NCBI GenBank assembly: GCA_003164295.1
Contig: PLTA01000015.1
Span: 1 to 63,057 of the forward strand
DNA: 63,057 nt
Direction: 5' to 3'
From: Candidatus Bathyarchaeota archaeon
GTDB taxonomy: Archaea; Thermoproteota; Bathyarchaeia; Bathyarchaeales; Bathycorpusculaceae
In this document: in pieces, positions 52,638-62,223 of the stretch
Layout: every line of letters starts with the position of its first letter
Numbering within the stretch: position 1 is the stretch's first letter
Program-made: the position numbers and the translations under genes
The notes under the pieces: model-generated
Database searches by the model: none
What the model was told of the DNA's origin: nothing
The model's input: only the letters and a program-made list of their open reading frames with translations

Positions 52638-52964
52638 AAATTACTACCAGTTAAAACAAAAGCTAGAAACTTGCTAATAAAATCGTTTACTTCATTTTTA
52701 AAATTTTAAGGACAAATGATTCAGTTTTTTATGAGTGCTTATTGCGTTTTTATCATTTATCAATATAACCAAACAATTAAATATCTCAATTTCAAAATTT
52801 TTTCAACACAGAAAGCCGTAAATAAACCGATTCGCCGAGACCTAAAACGATTTGTTGAAAGCATGATCGTTATTCCTTAGTAAAAATATTATGAACTAAC
52901 AAATCTGTTCATAAAATTGATACATTTGAGAAGTTATAATAAATAGGAAGAAATAACAGAATCT
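52638..52964. other. Divergent intergenic region, no gene seen
   Basis: These 327 bases separate divergent nadE and L-asparaginase. They are very AT-rich. A TATA-like TTATAATAAATAGG at 52934-52947 precedes the asparaginase gene, and its AGGAAG serves as a ribosome site. No frame, tRNA or long repeat was found. Confidence 0.5.
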
Positions 52965-53987
52965 ATGAAACCTCGAATCCGTTGGTTGTTATGTGGCGGA
53001 ACAATTTTTATGAAAACCAACTCAACGGGACAATTGAGTTATGCAGATGAGGAAATAGACAAGGACGACTTGCTTGCAAGATTCAAAGAACTGCACAGCT
53101 TGGTTGACATTAATAGTGACGACATAGTGAATCTTGGTTCAGTTTCAAGAAAGGATAGTTCAAATATAGACCCATCTGATTGGGAAAAAATAGCAAAAGA
53201 AGCTGCCGACTCCCTAAACAGAGGATACGATGGGGTGTTGATAACTCATGGGACAGACAGCATGCATTACACTTCAGCAGCGCTGTCATTCATGCTTAAA
53301 GGCTTCACAAAAACCATTGCGTTGACTGGCTCACAGATAGCCGTTGATGAAGAAAACTCAGATGCCCCAAAAAACATTTACGACGCCGCAAACGCTGCTG
53401 CTTACGGGCGCTTCGGAGTCTGCATTGTTTTTGCATCAAAAATAATTAGGGGTACAAGAGCCAGAAAAACAAGCTCCAAAGCAATTGATGCATTTGACAG
53501 TTTCTGCGCCCCCCTTTTAGGTTCAATCAATGACATCCCAACTCAGCACCAGCAGGAGAAACTTCAAGAAAAAATAGAAATCGATGCAAAAATGCAAAAA
53601 AAAGTTGGATACATAAAAGTCTTTCCAGGAATAAACCCTGACATTTTAGATTGGTACATCGATTGCGACTACAAAGGTATCATAATAGAGGGTTTAGGTG
53701 CTGGACACGCAAACACCGACACAAACGGTCTCTCATTTGTACCTGGCGCTAAGAGGGCTAAAGAAGCAGGCGTTCCAGTGTTCATGTGTACTCAATGCAA
53801 TGGTGGCAAAGTAGATTTACGTTACGAGGTTGGTGCAAAACTTCATGATGCCGGAGTTGTTGGACTAGGTGACATGCTTCCTGAGGTAGCGATAACTAAA
53901 CTAATGTATGTTACCGGACAGTATAAAGACGCTGAGATAATAAAAACAGCCATGCTTCAGAACATGGCTGGAGAAATAAATCTGTAA
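52965..53987 (+). CDS. ansA: L-asparaginase (type I)
   Basis: The 340-residue protein hydrolyses asparagine to aspartate and ammonia. Nucleophilic Thr13 is in LLCGGTIFM, and the second triad segment is VLITHGTDSMHYTSA near residue 92 (Thr and Asp), with ALTGSQIAVDEENSDAPKN after it. No GatD-like N-terminal domain is present, so it is a free enzyme rather than the GatDE amidotransferase. It converges with the gatB gene. Confidence 0.92.
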   Translation: MKPRIRWLLCGGTIFMKTNSTGQLSYADEEIDKDDLLARFKELHSLVDINSDDIVNLGSVSRKDSSNIDPSDWEKIAKEAADSLNRGYDGVLITHGTDSMHYTSAALSFMLKGFTKTIALTGSQIAVDEENSDAPKNIYDAANAAAYGRFGVCIVFASKIIRGTRARKTSSKAIDAFDSFCAPLLGSINDIPTQHQQEKLQEKIEIDAKMQKKVGYIKVFPGINPDILDWYIDCDYKGIIIEGLGAGHANTDTNGLSFVPGAKRAKEAGVPVFMCTQCNGGKVDLRYEVGAKLHDAGVVGLGDMLPEVAITKLMYVTGQYKDAEIIKTAMLQNMAGEINL

Positions 53988-53996
53988 CAGAAAGGT

Positions 53997-55433
53997 TTAG
54001 CCCGCTTCAAGTTTCATTCTAATGACTTGGTTTATTACTTTAGGGTCAGCCTGTCCCTTTGTTGCTTTCATGGTTAAACCTACTAAGTAGTTGATTGCAT
54101 TTGGATCTTTGATGGCTGCTTGCACAGCGGTGGGTTTTTCCTCAAATATTTTGTTTACAATCTGTAAAATTGTGGTTTCATCAGTTATTTTAGTTGCGCC
54201 CATCTGTCTAACAATTGCATCGGGAGCTTTGCCGCTGTCAATCGCTTCATCAAGAACTGTTTTTGCCGTAGATCGATTTATTTGCCCAGTATCCAGCAGC
54301 TTAAGTAATCCACAGAAGCTTTCAGGCGGAATCTTGGCTGTTTGAAGACTGATATTTCTTTTTGCCAATGACGGAATAAGGTCACCTACAACCCAGTTGC
54401 TTATCTCGTTTGCGTCATGGTATATTTTTCCGCATTGTTCAAAATATTTGGCATACTCTTTGTTTTCAGCCAATATTTTTGCGTTAGCAATTGAAATTCG
54501 ATATTGGGCGACAAGGCGGTCTTTGAGGTTTTCTGGCAACTCTGGCATATCTAACTTAATTTTATCGAGAAGCTCAGGGGGTAATGTGATGGGAACTAAG
54601 TCGGGTTCTGGGAAATACCTGTAATCTTGTTCTTCTTCTTTTGTTCGCAAAGAAACAGTGATTCTTCGGACTTCATCCCAATGCCGTGTTTCCCTTTTAA
54701 CCTTGATTTCTTTTGCAATTAAGCTTTTTTGCCTGGAAATCTCAAAGTTTAGCGCACGTTCAGCTTCTTTGAAAGAAGAAATGTTTTTGATTTCTACTCT
54801 TATGCCGCCTTTCAAGGAAATGTTTGCGTCGCAACGCATTGAACCCTCCAAGGCTCCGTCTGATATTCCTAAGGATTCAACTATTGAGCGAAGTTTGTCA
54901 AGGAAGATTCTGGCTTCTTTTGGTGAGCCGAAATCGGGTTCGGTGACAATTTCGATTAAGGAGATACCAGCTCGATTATAATCAACAAATGTGGCTGTTG
55001 AGGCATCAATGGTGCCTTCGTATGAAAGCCTTGCAGGATCCTCTTCAAGCTGAAGTCTGGTAATTCTAATTTCCTTTGAGTTTTCCATTTTAACTTTGCC
55101 ATTAACTGAGAAGGGAACGCCGCCTGCTTTGTCATACTGCGTAATTTGGAAGTTTTTAGGCATGTCTGGATAGTAATAGTTCTTCCTGAAAAACAACATT
55201 TTAGACTGCACTTGAGTGTTTAAGGCGAATGAAAGCGCAACAGCATCTTTTACGGCTTGCTCATTTAGAACAGGCAAACTTCCCGGCAAACCCATGCAAA
55301 TGGGGCACAAGTTTGTATTAGGTTCTTTGCCTCGGAAATCAGTTGAGCAACCACAAAACAGTTTGGTTTTAAGATGCGTGAGCTGAACATGTATTTCTAA
55401 GCCAATTTTTATTCCAAGGTCATTTTCACTCAT
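53997..55433 (-). CDS. gatB: Asp/Glu-tRNA amidotransferase subunit B
   Basis: GatB binds the mischarged tRNA and phosphorylates the acyl group. The 478-residue protein starts IKIGLEIHVQLTHLKTKLFC and has CPICMGLPGSLPVLNE and PKNFQITQYDKAGGVPF, the GatB cradle motifs, and a C-terminal helical YqeY-like tail (QGADPK-type ending). Two CxxC-type zinc sites are formed from CGCS and CPIC near the N-terminus. It is the last gene of the aspS-gatC-gatA-gatB operon. Confidence 0.96.
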   Translation of the reverse strand: MSENDLGIKIGLEIHVQLTHLKTKLFCGCSTDFRGKEPNTNLCPICMGLPGSLPVLNEQAVKDAVALSFALNTQVQSKMLFFRKNYYYPDMPKNFQITQYDKAGGVPFSVNGKVKMENSKEIRITRLQLEEDPARLSYEGTIDASTATFVDYNRAGISLIEIVTEPDFGSPKEARIFLDKLRSIVESLGISDGALEGSMRCDANISLKGGIRVEIKNISSFKEAERALNFEISRQKSLIAKEIKVKRETRHWDEVRRITVSLRTKEEEQDYRYFPEPDLVPITLPPELLDKIKLDMPELPENLKDRLVAQYRISIANAKILAENKEYAKYFEQCGKIYHDANEISNWVVGDLIPSLAKRNISLQTAKIPPESFCGLLKLLDTGQINRSTAKTVLDEAIDSGKAPDAIVRQMGATKITDETTILQIVNKIFEEKPTAVQAAIKDPNAINYLVGLTMKATKGQADPKVINQVIRMKLEAG

Positions 55434-55439
55434 CCATGC

Positions 55440-56909
55440 TCACTCCAACTTTGGCGTTTTGTTAACTTTTAGTGTTTGTTCGAAGGCTGATGCAACTTTG
55501 ATGAGCAGGTCCTCTCGGAACGGCGGAGCAATTAATTGCAATCCTACCGGTAAGCCTCTTTTGAAACCGCAAGGTATCGAAATTGACGGAAGACCCGCCA
55601 AGTTAATGGGAACAGTGTCTACATCGCAGAGATACATTTGTATGGGATCGCTGATTTTTTCGCCGATTTTGAAGGGTAAAATTGGCATAGTTGGAGTAAC
55701 TAACACGTCGACTTTTTTGAAGGCACGTGTGAAGTCCTCCACGATTAGAGTTCTAATTTTTTGAGCCTTAAGGTAAAACTGGTCGTAATACCCCGCAGAT
55801 AAGGCAAAGGTTCCCAGTATAATTCTTCTTTTAACTTCCTGCCCAAAACCCATTTCCCTATCTTTACCAAAAACGGTGCTCCAATCATAAGTTTTATCTT
55901 CTATTCTAAAACCATACCTGACGCCGTCGTATCTTGCAAGATTAGAACTTGCTTCAGACATGGCGATGATGTAGTAGGCGGGTAGAGCATCTGCGACCCG
56001 CTCCAACGAAAGCTCATTAGAAGAAACCTTGTATGCGCCTTCAATTTTTGAGACGGCTTCAAGAACGCTGTCCTCAACCGCTGGGTCAATGCCCTCTGCA
56101 TAGAATTCTTTGGGGATGCCAATTTTGAGGTTATCAATTCCGCCGCCTAAGGCCTTGGTATACTCTTCGGTCTTGTCTTTAACAGATGTACTGTCTCGTC
56201 GGTCATATCCTGCAATAACTTCAAGCATTAGGGAACAGTCACGGACGTTTTTTGCTATTGGACCTATCTGTTCGAGGCTGTTGGCGTAGGAAACCATGCC
56301 ATACCTGCTTACCAACCCATAAGTAGTCTTTATACCTGTGACCCCGCAGAAGCTTGAAGGGCAACGAATTGAACCGCCCGTATCGCCGCCTAAAGCTAAC
56401 GTCGCCTCTTGGGCTGCGATTGAGGCTGCACTACCACCTGATGAGCCGCCTGGAACCCGCGAAATATCCCAAGGGTTGTGGGTTGATCCAAAGTAGCTGT
56501 GTTCTGTAGATGACCCCATGGCAAATTCGTCCATGTTGGTTTTGCCAACTATAATGCCGTCCTCATGTTTAATGCGTTCAATAACGGTGGCATCAAACGG
56601 AGAAACGTAGTTTTCAAGCATCCGAGACCCGCAAGTCGTCCGGAGGTTCAGGGTGCAAATGTTATCTTTAATTGCTATTCCAACGCCGCATAGTTTCCCA
56701 ACTTTGTCTCCTGCCTTGACTTTTTTATCTAACGCTTTAGCTTGGTTAATTGCCCCTTCTTCGTCAATAGAAATGTATGATTTAATTTTGCTTTCAATTT
56801 TTTTTATGTGGTCAAATAAGATGCAAATGTGATCTTCGGCCTGTAGTTCGCCGCTTCTTATTTTGGCAGAAAGCTCCCAAGCTGATAACTCCAAAGTATC
56901 TGACGCCAT
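55440..56909 (-). CDS. gatA: Asp/Glu-tRNA amidotransferase subunit A
   Basis: GatA is the amidase that supplies ammonia from glutamine. The Ser-cis-Ser-Lys triad is Lys81 (GIAIKDNIC), Ser156 (PGGSSGGSAASI) and Ser180 (DTGGSIRCPSSFC). At 489 residues it is full length. It lies 6 bases after gatC and 6 bases before gatB. In archaea GatCAB serves to make Asn-tRNA from Asp-tRNA, as an asparagine pathway. Confidence 0.97.
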   Translation of the reverse strand: MASDTLELSAWELSAKIRSGELQAEDHICILFDHIKKIESKIKSYISIDEEGAINQAKALDKKVKAGDKVGKLCGVGIAIKDNICTLNLRTTCGSRMLENYVSPFDATVIERIKHEDGIIVGKTNMDEFAMGSSTEHSYFGSTHNPWDISRVPGGSSGGSAASIAAQEATLALGGDTGGSIRCPSSFCGVTGIKTTYGLVSRYGMVSYANSLEQIGPIAKNVRDCSLMLEVIAGYDRRDSTSVKDKTEEYTKALGGGIDNLKIGIPKEFYAEGIDPAVEDSVLEAVSKIEGAYKVSSNELSLERVADALPAYYIIAMSEASSNLARYDGVRYGFRIEDKTYDWSTVFGKDREMGFGQEVKRRIILGTFALSAGYYDQFYLKAQKIRTLIVEDFTRAFKKVDVLVTPTMPILPFKIGEKISDPIQMYLCDVDTVPINLAGLPSISIPCGFKRGLPVGLQLIAPPFREDLLIKVASAFEQTLKVNKTPKLE

Positions 56910-56915
56910 AAACCT

Positions 56916-57218
56916 TTACCCCATCCTTGGCGCTTTAACGTATCGAGCTTTCAGACGCGGAATTCTCTTAAGGATTTCTTCACTCATCGAAGGCTCAACC
57001 ACGTCTGGTCTCCAAACATTCGTTAATTGAAGTGCATGATAAGTCGGTTGAACACCTTCTAAATGCACTTTGTCTATTTGCTTAAACAAATTCAATATAT
57101 CGTCAAGTTGACTGGAGAACATTTTTTCTTCTTCTTCTGATAGCTCGATTCGGGCAAGCCAAGAAAGATGTTTAATTTGAGGTTTAGGTTCAGAAATGGC
57201 TTTTGCCTTTTTACTCAT
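56916..57218 (-). CDS. gatC: Asp/Glu-tRNA amidotransferase subunit C
   Basis: GatC is a small belt subunit that joins GatA to GatB. The 100-residue protein has the family pattern HLSWLARIELSEEEEKMFSS and ILNLFKQIDKVHLEGVQPTYHA, followed by a C-terminal region ending in KAPRMG. It lies between aspS (26 bases upstream) and gatA. Confidence 0.94.
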   Translation of the reverse strand: MSKKAKAISEPKPQIKHLSWLARIELSEEEEKMFSSQLDDILNLFKQIDKVHLEGVQPTYHALQLTNVWRPDVVEPSMSEEILKRIPRLKARYVKAPRMG

Positions 57219-57244
57219 TTGACATCGCTCCTAAGTGACTGTTT

Positions 57245-58558
57245 TTATGGGATTAACCTGCGTTGATCTCTGGGGTAGAGTACTACTTCGCGGATGTTCT
57301 TTTGTTTACAAAGCACCATCATTAATCTATCTAAGCCAAATCCAAATCCGGCATGTGGCGGCATTCCATAGTCAAATACTTTTAAGTGATACTCAAATGC
57401 CGCTGGGTCAAAGCTTCTTTCCTTAAGTTTCTCCACCAATGCCTGTTTTTGGTCGATTCTCGAGCCTCCAGATGAAATTTCAAGAGAGCCATGCATCAAG
57501 TCAAAAGACTCACATATTTCAGGTTTATCGTCTTTGGCTTTAAGGTAGAAAGCCTTGGAGGAAGTTGGCCAATCCTTTATGAAATAGAAGTCAGGGAGTT
57601 TTTTTTCTAACGCTTTAAGTTCGGATACAAATAGGTCATTTCCCCAAGTTACTTCTATTGCTTCGTCGCTGAGAAGCTTGAGGATTTCATCATAAGTGTA
57701 TGATTTAAATGGCATTTGAGGAACTTTCAGCTTCACCTTAAGCAACGAAAGCTCATCTTTGCACTTATCCAAGACTTCAGCGATTGTAAAGGTGATAACT
57801 CTTTCAAGAGTTTTCATTACATCTTCATAATTTACGTAAGCTTCTTCAAGGTCAACAGATGTTGCCTCACTTAAATGCTTCATTGTGCGAGACCTTTCCG
57901 CTCTAAAAATGGGGCCAATTTCAAACACTTTTTCGAGGGCACCCACAAGCTGTTCCTTATAGAGTTGGGGACTCTGCGCCAAAAATGCCTCCTTGTTGTA
58001 ATACAACAACGGGAAAAGAGCCGCTCCCCCTTCTGTTGCGGTTGAAATGATTTTTGGAGTCTCAACTTCCAAGTAACCTTGACCACTGAAAAAGGATCTT
58101 ATTGATTGGAGGGCTACATGCTTGATCTTAAATATAGCTTTTGGCTGGGGTCTCCTCAAATCAATTGCCCTAAGATCCAAGCGTTTTTCAATGTTAGGCA
58201 ATCGTTGTTTGTATAATTTGAATGGCGCTAAGCAATGTGGGATTGAGAGAACTTTGATTTCATCAGGAACTATTTCTGCTCCATGTGGCGCTTTCTCGGT
58301 ACTTTTTACTTTGCCTCTGATTCCCACAAAGGATTGCTCTTGGATTTCCTTTAGCTTAGCAACTACGGATTCTGGCACGTTGTTTTTATGAATGGTTACT
58401 TGAACTAGGCCCTTTGTGTCTTCCAGAATCAGGAAGGTAAGTTTACCATGCTCTCGGATGCTTGCCACAATACCAAAAATAACTACGTCTGTTGCATCAA
58501 CGGCAGGGACAATTTCATTTGAATAATGAGTTCTGCGCAAATAGCCTAAAGTATCCAT
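57245..58558 (-). CDS. aspS: Archaeal aspartyl-tRNA synthetase, probably non-discriminating
   Basis: The 437-residue enzyme has an N-terminal OB-fold anticodon domain (residues 1-100, VIFGIVASIREHGKLTFLIL) and the class II core: motif 2 in FRAERSRTMKHLSEATSVDLE and motif 3 in GFGFGLDRLMMVL. Operon linkage with gatCAB implies that it also charges tRNA-Asn, with GatCAB amidating the product. The ATG at 58558, behind GGAT, is preferred over 58585. There is no AsnRS in the window. Confidence 0.95.
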   Translation of the reverse strand: MDTLGYLRRTHYSNEIVPAVDATDVVIFGIVASIREHGKLTFLILEDTKGLVQVTIHKNNVPESVVAKLKEIQEQSFVGIRGKVKSTEKAPHGAEIVPDEIKVLSIPHCLAPFKLYKQRLPNIEKRLDLRAIDLRRPQPKAIFKIKHVALQSIRSFFSGQGYLEVETPKIISTATEGGAALFPLLYYNKEAFLAQSPQLYKEQLVGALEKVFEIGPIFRAERSRTMKHLSEATSVDLEEAYVNYEDVMKTLERVITFTIAEVLDKCKDELSLLKVKLKVPQMPFKSYTYDEILKLLSDEAIEVTWGNDLFVSELKALEKKLPDFYFIKDWPTSSKAFYLKAKDDKPEICESFDLMHGSLEISSGGSRIDQKQALVEKLKERSFDPAAFEYHLKVFDYGMPPHAGFGFGLDRLMMVLCKQKNIREVVLYPRDQRRLIP

Positions 58559-58716
58559 TTTAAATCCATCCATGAAGAAATACAAGAGTGTCTTTATTTG
58601 TGTTTTGCCTGATTCTTCAACTAGTATGTTTTTCCCAAATTGTTAATTTAGGCACAACTTGCCTATAAAAAGTCACGAAACCAGATAAAGTTGCGGATTA
58701 CCAGTAAAGTGTCAAA

Positions 58717-59157
58717 TTAAACATCAGTTTCGGATGAACTTGAATAATACAGAAGTGGTAATGATAGGAGCACGGTATTTTTTCCTTTAGCGGTTAAAGC
58801 ATACTCCACTCGTAATGGTGGACCTGCTGTAACTTTTCTTGTTATGTAAGCGTGTTTCTGAAGCATTTTTAGTTTGTCAGAGAGTGTGCGAGAGTTGACT
58901 GTTAAGATTTTCTTTATTTCACCAAATCCGATCGCGTTTTTTAAGAGTAGCGTGTAGAGGATTTCCAGACTCCATTTTTGAAACAGTAGATTGAAGGTTT
59001 CTTGTAAACTGTCAAGTTCATCTTTGAGCTCTGTTGGCGTTATTTTTTGGGTCTCTATGATTTGGTTAAAGGTTATTTCTACGCCTTGCAATACTTGGTT
59101 CATTCGGGCTTCAACTATTTTGCGAAATTCAGCGCTTAATGTTAAAGGTGCACTCAT
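58717..59157 (-). CDS. Winged-helix regulator of the HxlR/PadR-like group
   Basis: The 146-residue protein has an N-terminal helical segment (SAEFRKIVEARMNQVLQGVE) and a winged-helix domain with WSLEILYTLLLKNAIGFGEI, RTLSDKLKMLQKHAYI and VEYALTAKGKNTV. The ATG at 59157 fits a TATA box, TTTATAAA, at 59195-59202 better than the GTG at 59187. That TATA box is symmetric and may also serve the divergent reductase. Its target could be the adjacent operon. Confidence 0.8.
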   Translation of the reverse strand: MSAPLTLSAEFRKIVEARMNQVLQGVEITFNQIIETQKITPTELKDELDSLQETFNLLFQKWSLEILYTLLLKNAIGFGEIKKILTVNSRTLSDKLKMLQKHAYITRKVTAGPPLRVEYALTAKGKNTVLLSLPLLYYSSSSETDV

Positions 59158-59256
59158 TTGACTTACACTCGGTGTAGGCTGGCTCACTTCCTAATTTATA
59201 AAGGTTTACTAATACAACAAGGTATACAAAGTACATTAACTTAGGAGAATAAATTC

Positions 59257-60618
59257 ATGGAAAAATACGACGCCATAGTTGTAGGCGCAGGAACAGCAGG
59301 CTGCTTAGCAGCAAAAACCATGTCTGAAAAAGGATTAAAAGTATGCCTAGTCGAAAAGAAAAAACGTGAAGACATCGGAGAAAAAATCTGCGGCGACGCC
59401 TTAGGCGAGCACCATCTAAAGTTTCTCGGATTAGAAAAGCCAACAGGCGGCGAATTAGAAGCAAAAATTGACGGCATCAAAATTTATTCACCCGACGAAA
59501 ACACTGTTTTCACCATAGCCGACAAAGACTTCATCGGATACCTATTAAACAGACGATTATTTGGGCAATGGCTCCTCAACAAAGCAATCGACAAAGGCGC
59601 ACTCCTGCAAGATAACATGAATTTCCGTTCACCCATAATTGAGAAAGGCGCTGTAACAGGCATAATTACGAAAAACATGAAAACAGGCAAAATCGCAGAA
59701 ATGCGAAGTAAAGTGGTCGTTGACGCTACCGGTTACTTTGGCATGGTACGCAAACAGCTACCTGCCGACATGGGCATAGATCGCGACATAGCAAACGAAG
59801 ACGTCGAAGCCTGCTACCGAGAAATTCGTCAACTCAAACATGAAACAGAAAACACACGCTTCTGTGAAATCTACCTAAACCAAAAAGCCTCACCAGGCGG
59901 CTACATCTGGATTTTCCCCAAAGGCGGCGCCCGCGTCAACGTAGGCATAGGCACATGCATGCGCAAAAACTATCCCAACCCCAAACAACAACTGTACGAA
60001 ACAGCCTTTAAGAGACCAATATTTGAGGGCTCTTTAGTTTTGACGGGTGGCTCATGGTTTGATCCAGTGCGTAGACCATTAGACAACATGGTTTCAAACG
60101 GTGTTGTTTTAACTGGTGATGCGGCTTCGTTGGTTAATCCAATTCATGGGGGCGGCATCGGACCTTCAATGCTAAGCGGCTATATTGCAGGACAACAAAT
60201 CGTTGAAGCGTTGAGCAAAGGTGAACCCACAAAAGAGGCACTTTGGGGCTACAACAAAAAATACATTGACACCTATGGCAAGAAACAGGGAACCCTTGAC
60301 ATTTTCAAAATGTTCCTCTTATCCTGCAGCGATGCAGACCTCAACTTTGGCATGTACGAAAAATTAATGACAGAAGATGATGTACTCAAAGCAGGCATGG
60401 GCGACGACTTCCACCTAAACATCACAGAAACAGCAAAACGCGTATTCCGAGGCATTCGACGCGTAGGATTCCTCAGCAAACTCCGATCAACAGTAACAAT
60501 GATGCGAGGACTCAGCGCACATTACAACACATATCCAACCTCACCACAAAACTTTGAACCTTGGCGATTACAAACAGTTAAACTGATTGAAGAAGCAAAA
60601 CAAAAACTTGTAGACTAA
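59257..60618 (+). CDS. Geranylgeranyl reductase family flavoprotein
   Basis: This FAD enzyme hydrogenates the isoprenoid chains of archaeal lipids. The 453-residue protein has the FAD motif AIVVGAGTAGCLAAKTMSEK near residue 7, the cysteine-containing KICGDALGEHHL, and GYIWIFPKGGARVNVGIGT and LTGDAASLVNPIHGGGIGPS, the hallmark GGR segments. A GGAG site lies 10 bases before ATG 59257. Its codons favour A/C-ending forms, as in other plus-strand genes here. Unlinked to other lipid genes. Confidence 0.93.
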   Translation: MEKYDAIVVGAGTAGCLAAKTMSEKGLKVCLVEKKKREDIGEKICGDALGEHHLKFLGLEKPTGGELEAKIDGIKIYSPDENTVFTIADKDFIGYLLNRRLFGQWLLNKAIDKGALLQDNMNFRSPIIEKGAVTGIITKNMKTGKIAEMRSKVVVDATGYFGMVRKQLPADMGIDRDIANEDVEACYREIRQLKHETENTRFCEIYLNQKASPGGYIWIFPKGGARVNVGIGTCMRKNYPNPKQQLYETAFKRPIFEGSLVLTGGSWFDPVRRPLDNMVSNGVVLTGDAASLVNPIHGGGIGPSMLSGYIAGQQIVEALSKGEPTKEALWGYNKKYIDTYGKKQGTLDIFKMFLLSCSDADLNFGMYEKLMTEDDVLKAGMGDDFHLNITETAKRVFRGIRRVGFLSKLRSTVTMMRGLSAHYNTYPTSPQNFEPWRLQTVKLIEEAKQKLVD

Positions 60619-61044
60619 ATTAGCTCCAGCATTTTTCTTTTTTCTATTTACTACCTTTTTTCTCACTCCTTCGATGCCCGCAATATCAATCCGCAAACCT
60701 ATTGATCAACTGCCCGTGTGCCGTTCCAACCTTAAGCAGCCGATACCATAAAACAAAATACTCTTAGTCTTTTCTTGGAGATGGGTAGATTTTAGGGGCA
60801 ATTAAGCAGTTCTCTTAAAGCCAAAGAAAAACAAAAACCATTTTTTGATTAGCTTTGGCATTATTGCATAGAGACAGTTATTTGAAAGCTGATATTGATA
60901 GTGCTGTTGAGGAGTTAGGCGTTGGATGATGGTACCGGTTCAGAAAAATTTTGCCATTGCTATAAGAATATAAAGTTTAAATATCAAATGGAGAGGTTCT
61001 GTCAAAACTCGTCTGTTGATATTTTTCTTTTGAGGTAATTGACT
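60619..61044. other. Intergenic region, no clear gene
   Basis: The first half is T-rich directly after the reductase stop (TTTTTCTTTTTTC), which could serve as a terminator. The remainder has no frame with both a ribosome site and a natural composition. A TATA-like ATATAAAGTTTAAATAT lies at 60967-60983. No tRNA was seen. Confidence 0.4.
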
Positions 61045-61188
61045 TTGAGTTATAATTCTAAAAATGGTCATGGCTGCGGAAATCAAATTAGGAAAGAACT
61101 TATCTTTAGAATGTGTAAAAAGAAACTTTACGCTGTTCCCAGCATGCACTTCCTGACCTTGCTAATTTCTAAATTGTTACCTGTTTGA
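61045..61188 (+). CDS. Possible 47-residue small protein
   Basis: A TTG at 61045 lies 8 bases after GAGGT (61032-61036) and opens a 47-codon frame (SYNSKNGHGCGNQIRKELIF, then CKKKLYAVPSMHFLTLLISK). The sequence is basic with a weakly hydrophobic end. It overlaps the end of the minus-strand toroid gene by 12 bases. The ribosome site is the only support, so this is a weak call. Confidence 0.25.
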   Translation: MSYNSKNGHGCGNQIRKELIFRMCKKKLYAVPSMHFLTLLISKLLPV

Positions 61189-62223
61189 CTGTGATGGTTT
61201 TATCTCTTCCAAGTTTAGGCGAGCCTGCAGATAAGCTAAGGTGGATTCAGAGCCTCTGTTTTGGTTTAATCCTTGTGGCGTTATGCCATCGCAACAACTT
61301 CCGTTTTCTGAATCATATAATGTTAGACCTTGTAGGTTTCTACCAAAAAACCATTCAAAAGCGTCGTAAGCTGCTTTTAGGTAAACTTCTTCGCCGGTGT
61401 TTCTAAAAGCAGCTATCGCTGCTTCCGTGGTGCATGACGCTTCAACGGATTGTTGATCGTAAATTGCTCGGTTAGATCCTTTTCTATACCAGCCACGATT
61501 TCCTATAGGAACGAAAATGTCGTTTATTGTTTGGGTATTTATTAGAAATTTCATGGATTTAGTTGCTACTTGGAGATACCGATTTTTTCCGGTAGCTTCG
61601 TAAGCTAAGAAAAGCGAATGAGGCAGTCTCGAATTGGAGTATGTTAGATATGACTCAAACCATTCCCAATCCTCTGATGATTTCAATTCAAAGTGCTTAG
61701 TTAGCTGATCAGCAAGAGCAACAATATTTAGTTTAACATTTTGATCGTTTGGATAAGCTTTCTGGTAATTAAACAATCCCATAATTGAGTACGCTTTTGC
61801 TCTAGGAGAAGTAAAACTTGAAGTCCACTTGAAAACTTTGTCAAAAATCTCTTTAGACATAAGTTTTGTTTTCTCTGGTAATTTTGAGTTCAAGCAATAT
61901 CCGCATGCCCAAAGTGTCCGACCCATGCAATCCTCGGAACCTGTTTCATCCAAAAGTTTTCGGTCATAGCCGAGGTAGTTGTGCATTTTGCCGTCAGATT
62001 TCTGCATATAGAGTAATAAACCCAGGTAGGTGTCAATTAGTCCCTTGACGCTTGCGTCATTAAAGAGCATGAGGTAATTTGTACATGCAATTAGAGCTCT
62101 TGCGTTGTCATCTGTTGTGTATCCTTCTTTTTTATTTGGTGTTGCGTATTTCGAATGCTGGAGTATTCCCACATCGTCTGTCAATGTTCTTACAAAATCT
62201 AGTTTTATAGGTAATATTGTCAA
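61177..62223 (-). CDS. Alpha/alpha-toroid glycosidase-like protein linked to a glycosyltransferase
   Basis: The 348-residue protein begins LPIKLDFVRTLTDDVGILQH and continues with YTTDDNARALIACTNYL, the start of the helical-toroid domain found in GT4-linked proteins, with helix pairs and the WYRKGSNRAIYDQQSVEASC and DSENGSCCDGITPQGLN motifs. In many organisms this domain is fused to a GT4 enzyme as one long protein. Here it begins at TTG 62223 behind GAGGT, inside the glycosyltransferase frame (92-base overlap). It may trim or hold a glycan acceptor. The exact reaction is unknown. Confidence 0.82.
   Translation of the reverse strand: MTILPIKLDFVRTLTDDVGILQHSKYATPNKKEGYTTDDNARALIACTNYLMLFNDASVKGLIDTYLGLLLYMQKSDGKMHNYLGYDRKLLDETGSEDCMGRTLWACGYCLNSKLPEKTKLMSKEIFDKVFKWTSSFTSPRAKAYSIMGLFNYQKAYPNDQNVKLNIVALADQLTKHFELKSSEDWEWFESYLTYSNSRLPHSLFLAYEATGKNRYLQVATKSMKFLINTQTINDIFVPIGNRGWYRKGSNRAIYDQQSVEASCTTEAAIAAFRNTGEEVYLKAAYDAFEWFFGRNLQGLTLYDSENGSCCDGITPQGLNQNRGSESTLAYLQARLNLEEIKPSQSNR

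Noticed and set aside
60940..61149. A 69-codon minus-strand frame after the toroid gene
   Set aside because: No ribosome site, unusual composition, and it overlaps a plus-strand frame that at least has GAGGT.
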